From assembly GCF_013404075.1 (NCBI RefSeq), contig NZ_JACBJQ010000008.1, positions 62,001-126,000 on the forward strand: a stretch of 64,000 nt of DNA, written 5' to 3'. Below the pieces are notes generated by a model. The model did no database searches, was not told the DNA's origin, and was given only the letters and a program-made list of their open reading frames with translations. Source of the DNA: Mycolicibacterium vinylchloridicum (GTDB lineage: Bacteria > Actinomycetota > Actinomycetes > Mycobacteriales > Mycobacteriaceae). The translations under genes were made by a program, and so were the position numbers. The number at the start of each line of letters is the position of its first letter. Positions within the stretch are counted from its first letter, which is position 1. Of this stretch, positions 62,853-64,000 are shown in pieces.

Positions 62853-64000
62853 TTACGGATTGATCGTGTTTTCCCCGACCTGACGACCCCACACGTACTC
62901 GGTGAGCAACGGCTGGCCGAGTTCGAAGTGGTTGTACGGCGCAATCGACGCGCCGTCGTCGACCACCAGGTACGGCGCCGGCCAGAAGTTGCGGTCGATC
63001 GACTGCCAGCATCCCGGCGCTCCACCCGGGCCGCCCTGGCCGTTGGTCCGTGGCAGGTTGTCGGGATAGACGTAGGGATTCGGCGCGCCGAGAATCTCGG
63101 TCACCGTATCCAGTGAGTATCCGTTGCCGCCGAAGGCGGCCAATGCCGCCGGTGACGCCTGGGCGATATTGCGCAGCCCGCAGAAGAGTTCGGGGCTGTA
63201 CTTGTCGAGCAGGCGGGTGCTGGTCACCAGATCCGCCATCGCGCGGACGAAGTAGGGTTCGCCCCGTTCGAAGATGTCGGCGCCGGTGTTGCCGAAACCG
63301 ATGGAGGCCAGCAATGCGGCGTCGATGTCCTTCTGCTGGCCGTTCAGCGAGTGCGCGGTGACCGTGAGGTTGTCGAGCGCGCTCCAGAGGTCCGGGCTCG
63401 CCTTGGTGTAGACGTCGGCGAGATCGGACAGCCGCTGGATGTTGCGCCGGATCTGCGGCATCTGCGGGTTGACGTCGTCGAGCACCGCGTTGCCGTTGAC
63501 CAGCGACTGACCGAACCTGGATCCCAGCCCGTTCAGCGCCTCGGCGGTGGCCGACAGCGTCACGTTGAGCTTTACCGGGTCCACCTTCTCCGCGATCGAG
63601 GTGACCGTTTCGAAGAGCGTGTTGAACTCTGTGGTGACCGTCGACGCGTTGATGACGTCGGAACCGGACAGCCGGGTTGCGGCCGGGTTCTTCGGCGACG
63701 TCAGGGCGACGTACTTGTTGCCGAACACCGTGCTGGCCTTGATATCGGCGTTCACGTTGGACGGCATGCTGGCCAGAAAGCGGGGATCGACCTCCAGCGT
63801 CACCTTCGCGATCGTCTTTCCGTCACGCTCGGCCGAGACGACCTTCGTGACGCGGCCGATGATCACGCCGTTGTAAGTGACCTTTGAGCCCGAATCCATC
63901 ACCAGCCCGGCGCGACTCGACTCCATGGTCAGCGCCGTCCGCGGCGACAGGTCTCCGCGGAATTGCAGATAGATCAGAGCGCAGACCGCAGCGATGACGA
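62853..64000 (-). CDS. MCE-family protein, MceA type (5' end outside window)
   Basis: The last 382 codons of a mammalian-cell-entry protein. The visible N-terminal helix (IAAVCALIYLQF) leads into the MlaD/MCE domain (SRAGLVMDSGSKVTYNGV, IGRVTKV), a helical part (STVTTEFNTLFETVTSI) and the MceA-specific segment PNPYVYPDNLP followed by GGPGGAPGCW. MceA subunits form the periplasmic tunnel of lipid importers with YrbE permeases. In standard operons mceB follows directly, but here a ferredoxin gene does. Confidence 0.9.
   Translation of the reverse strand, partial: VIAAVCALIYLQFRGDLSPRTALTMESSRAGLVMDSGSKVTYNGVIIGRVTKVVSAERDGKTIAKVTLEVDPRFLASMPSNVNADIKASTVFGNKYVALTSPKNPAATRLSGSDVINASTVTTEFNTLFETVTSIAEKVDPVKLNVTLSATAEALNGLGSRFGQSLVNGNAVLDDVNPQMPQIRRNIQRLSDLADVYTKASPDLWSALDNLTVTAHSLNGQQKDIDAALLASIGFGNTGADIFERGEPYFVRAMADLVTSTRLLDKYSPELFCGLRNIAQASPAALAAFGGNGYSLDTVTEILGAPNPYVYPDNLPRTNGQGGPGGAPGCWQSIDRNFWPAPYLVVDDGASIAPYNHFELGQPLLTEYVWGRQVGENTINP

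Overview
The window looks like a chromosomal segment of a fast-growing, Mycolicibacterium-like mycobacterium. The reasons are the high G+C, the frequent GTG and TTG starts, an MceA-family protein, a Ddn-type deazaflavin protein, a transmembrane Ser/Thr kinase, SigF-like promoters and heteromeric acyl-CoA dehydrogenase pairs. No rRNA, tRNA, IS element, integrase or CRISPR array was seen.

Region 1 (1-13775) is a tightly coupled minus-strand ureide operon. Reading downstream from its promoter it encodes a fused dipeptide-type ABC ATPase, two permeases, an isochorismatase-fold amidohydrolase, a lipoprotein binding protein, a lactonase-like metallo-beta-lactamase, allantoinase, an Asp/Glu/hydantoin racemase-like protein, allantoicase, an unknown protein and a 2-oxoglutarate oxygenase that runs off the left edge. 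A divergent TetR gene and two CTGTC-N4-GACAG palindromes lie at the promoter, and a Ser/Thr kinase gene follows the TetR gene.

Region 2 (13776-19975) is mostly ordinary mycobacterial content: a secreted protein, a PF10118 'metal-dependent hydrolase' coupled to a ferredoxin reductase, an NDH-2-like flavoprotein behind a SigF-like promoter, an LmeA-like protein and an alpha/beta hydrolase.

Region 3 (19976-35700) is an accessory, stress-flavoured block. It holds two MarR regulators of one subfamily, a pyruvate-oxidase-like ThDP enzyme behind a second SigF-like promoter, a DUF421 remnant, a DUF4396 protein, a GlcD-GlcF-like fused dehydrogenase coupled to an enolase-superfamily enzyme, an FAD monooxygenase / Ddn / glycosyltransferase operon, and an SDR with a GH15 enzyme.

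Region 4 (35826-39944) holds a phytoene-desaturase-like flavoprotein, a TetR regulator with a doubtful 5' end, an MHS-type transporter and dtd.

Region 5 (39972-61741) is the most interesting part: an 18-gene divergent catabolic island around a GntR-type promoter with two matching palindromes. Leftwards it encodes SDR, Rieske oxygenase, Baeyer-Villiger monooxygenase, SDR, CoA-transferase, two acyl-CoA dehydrogenase pairs split by a Gfo/Idh oxidoreductase, a ThDP lyase-like enzyme and an aldehyde dehydrogenase. Rightwards it encodes a SMP-30 lactonase-like protein, the GntR regulator, two acyl-CoA synthetases with an SDR between them, and an enoyl-CoA hydratase. The logic is to oxidise, lactonise, open the ring, form a CoA thioester and beta-oxidise. 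The substrate is unknown, but the paired dehydrogenases suggest a steroid- or terpenoid-like polycyclic.

Region 6 (61742-64000) has an AT-rich non-coding stretch, an NlpC/P60-like protein with a proline-rich tail, a 3Fe-4S ferredoxin and a partial MceA protein that is not followed by mceB.
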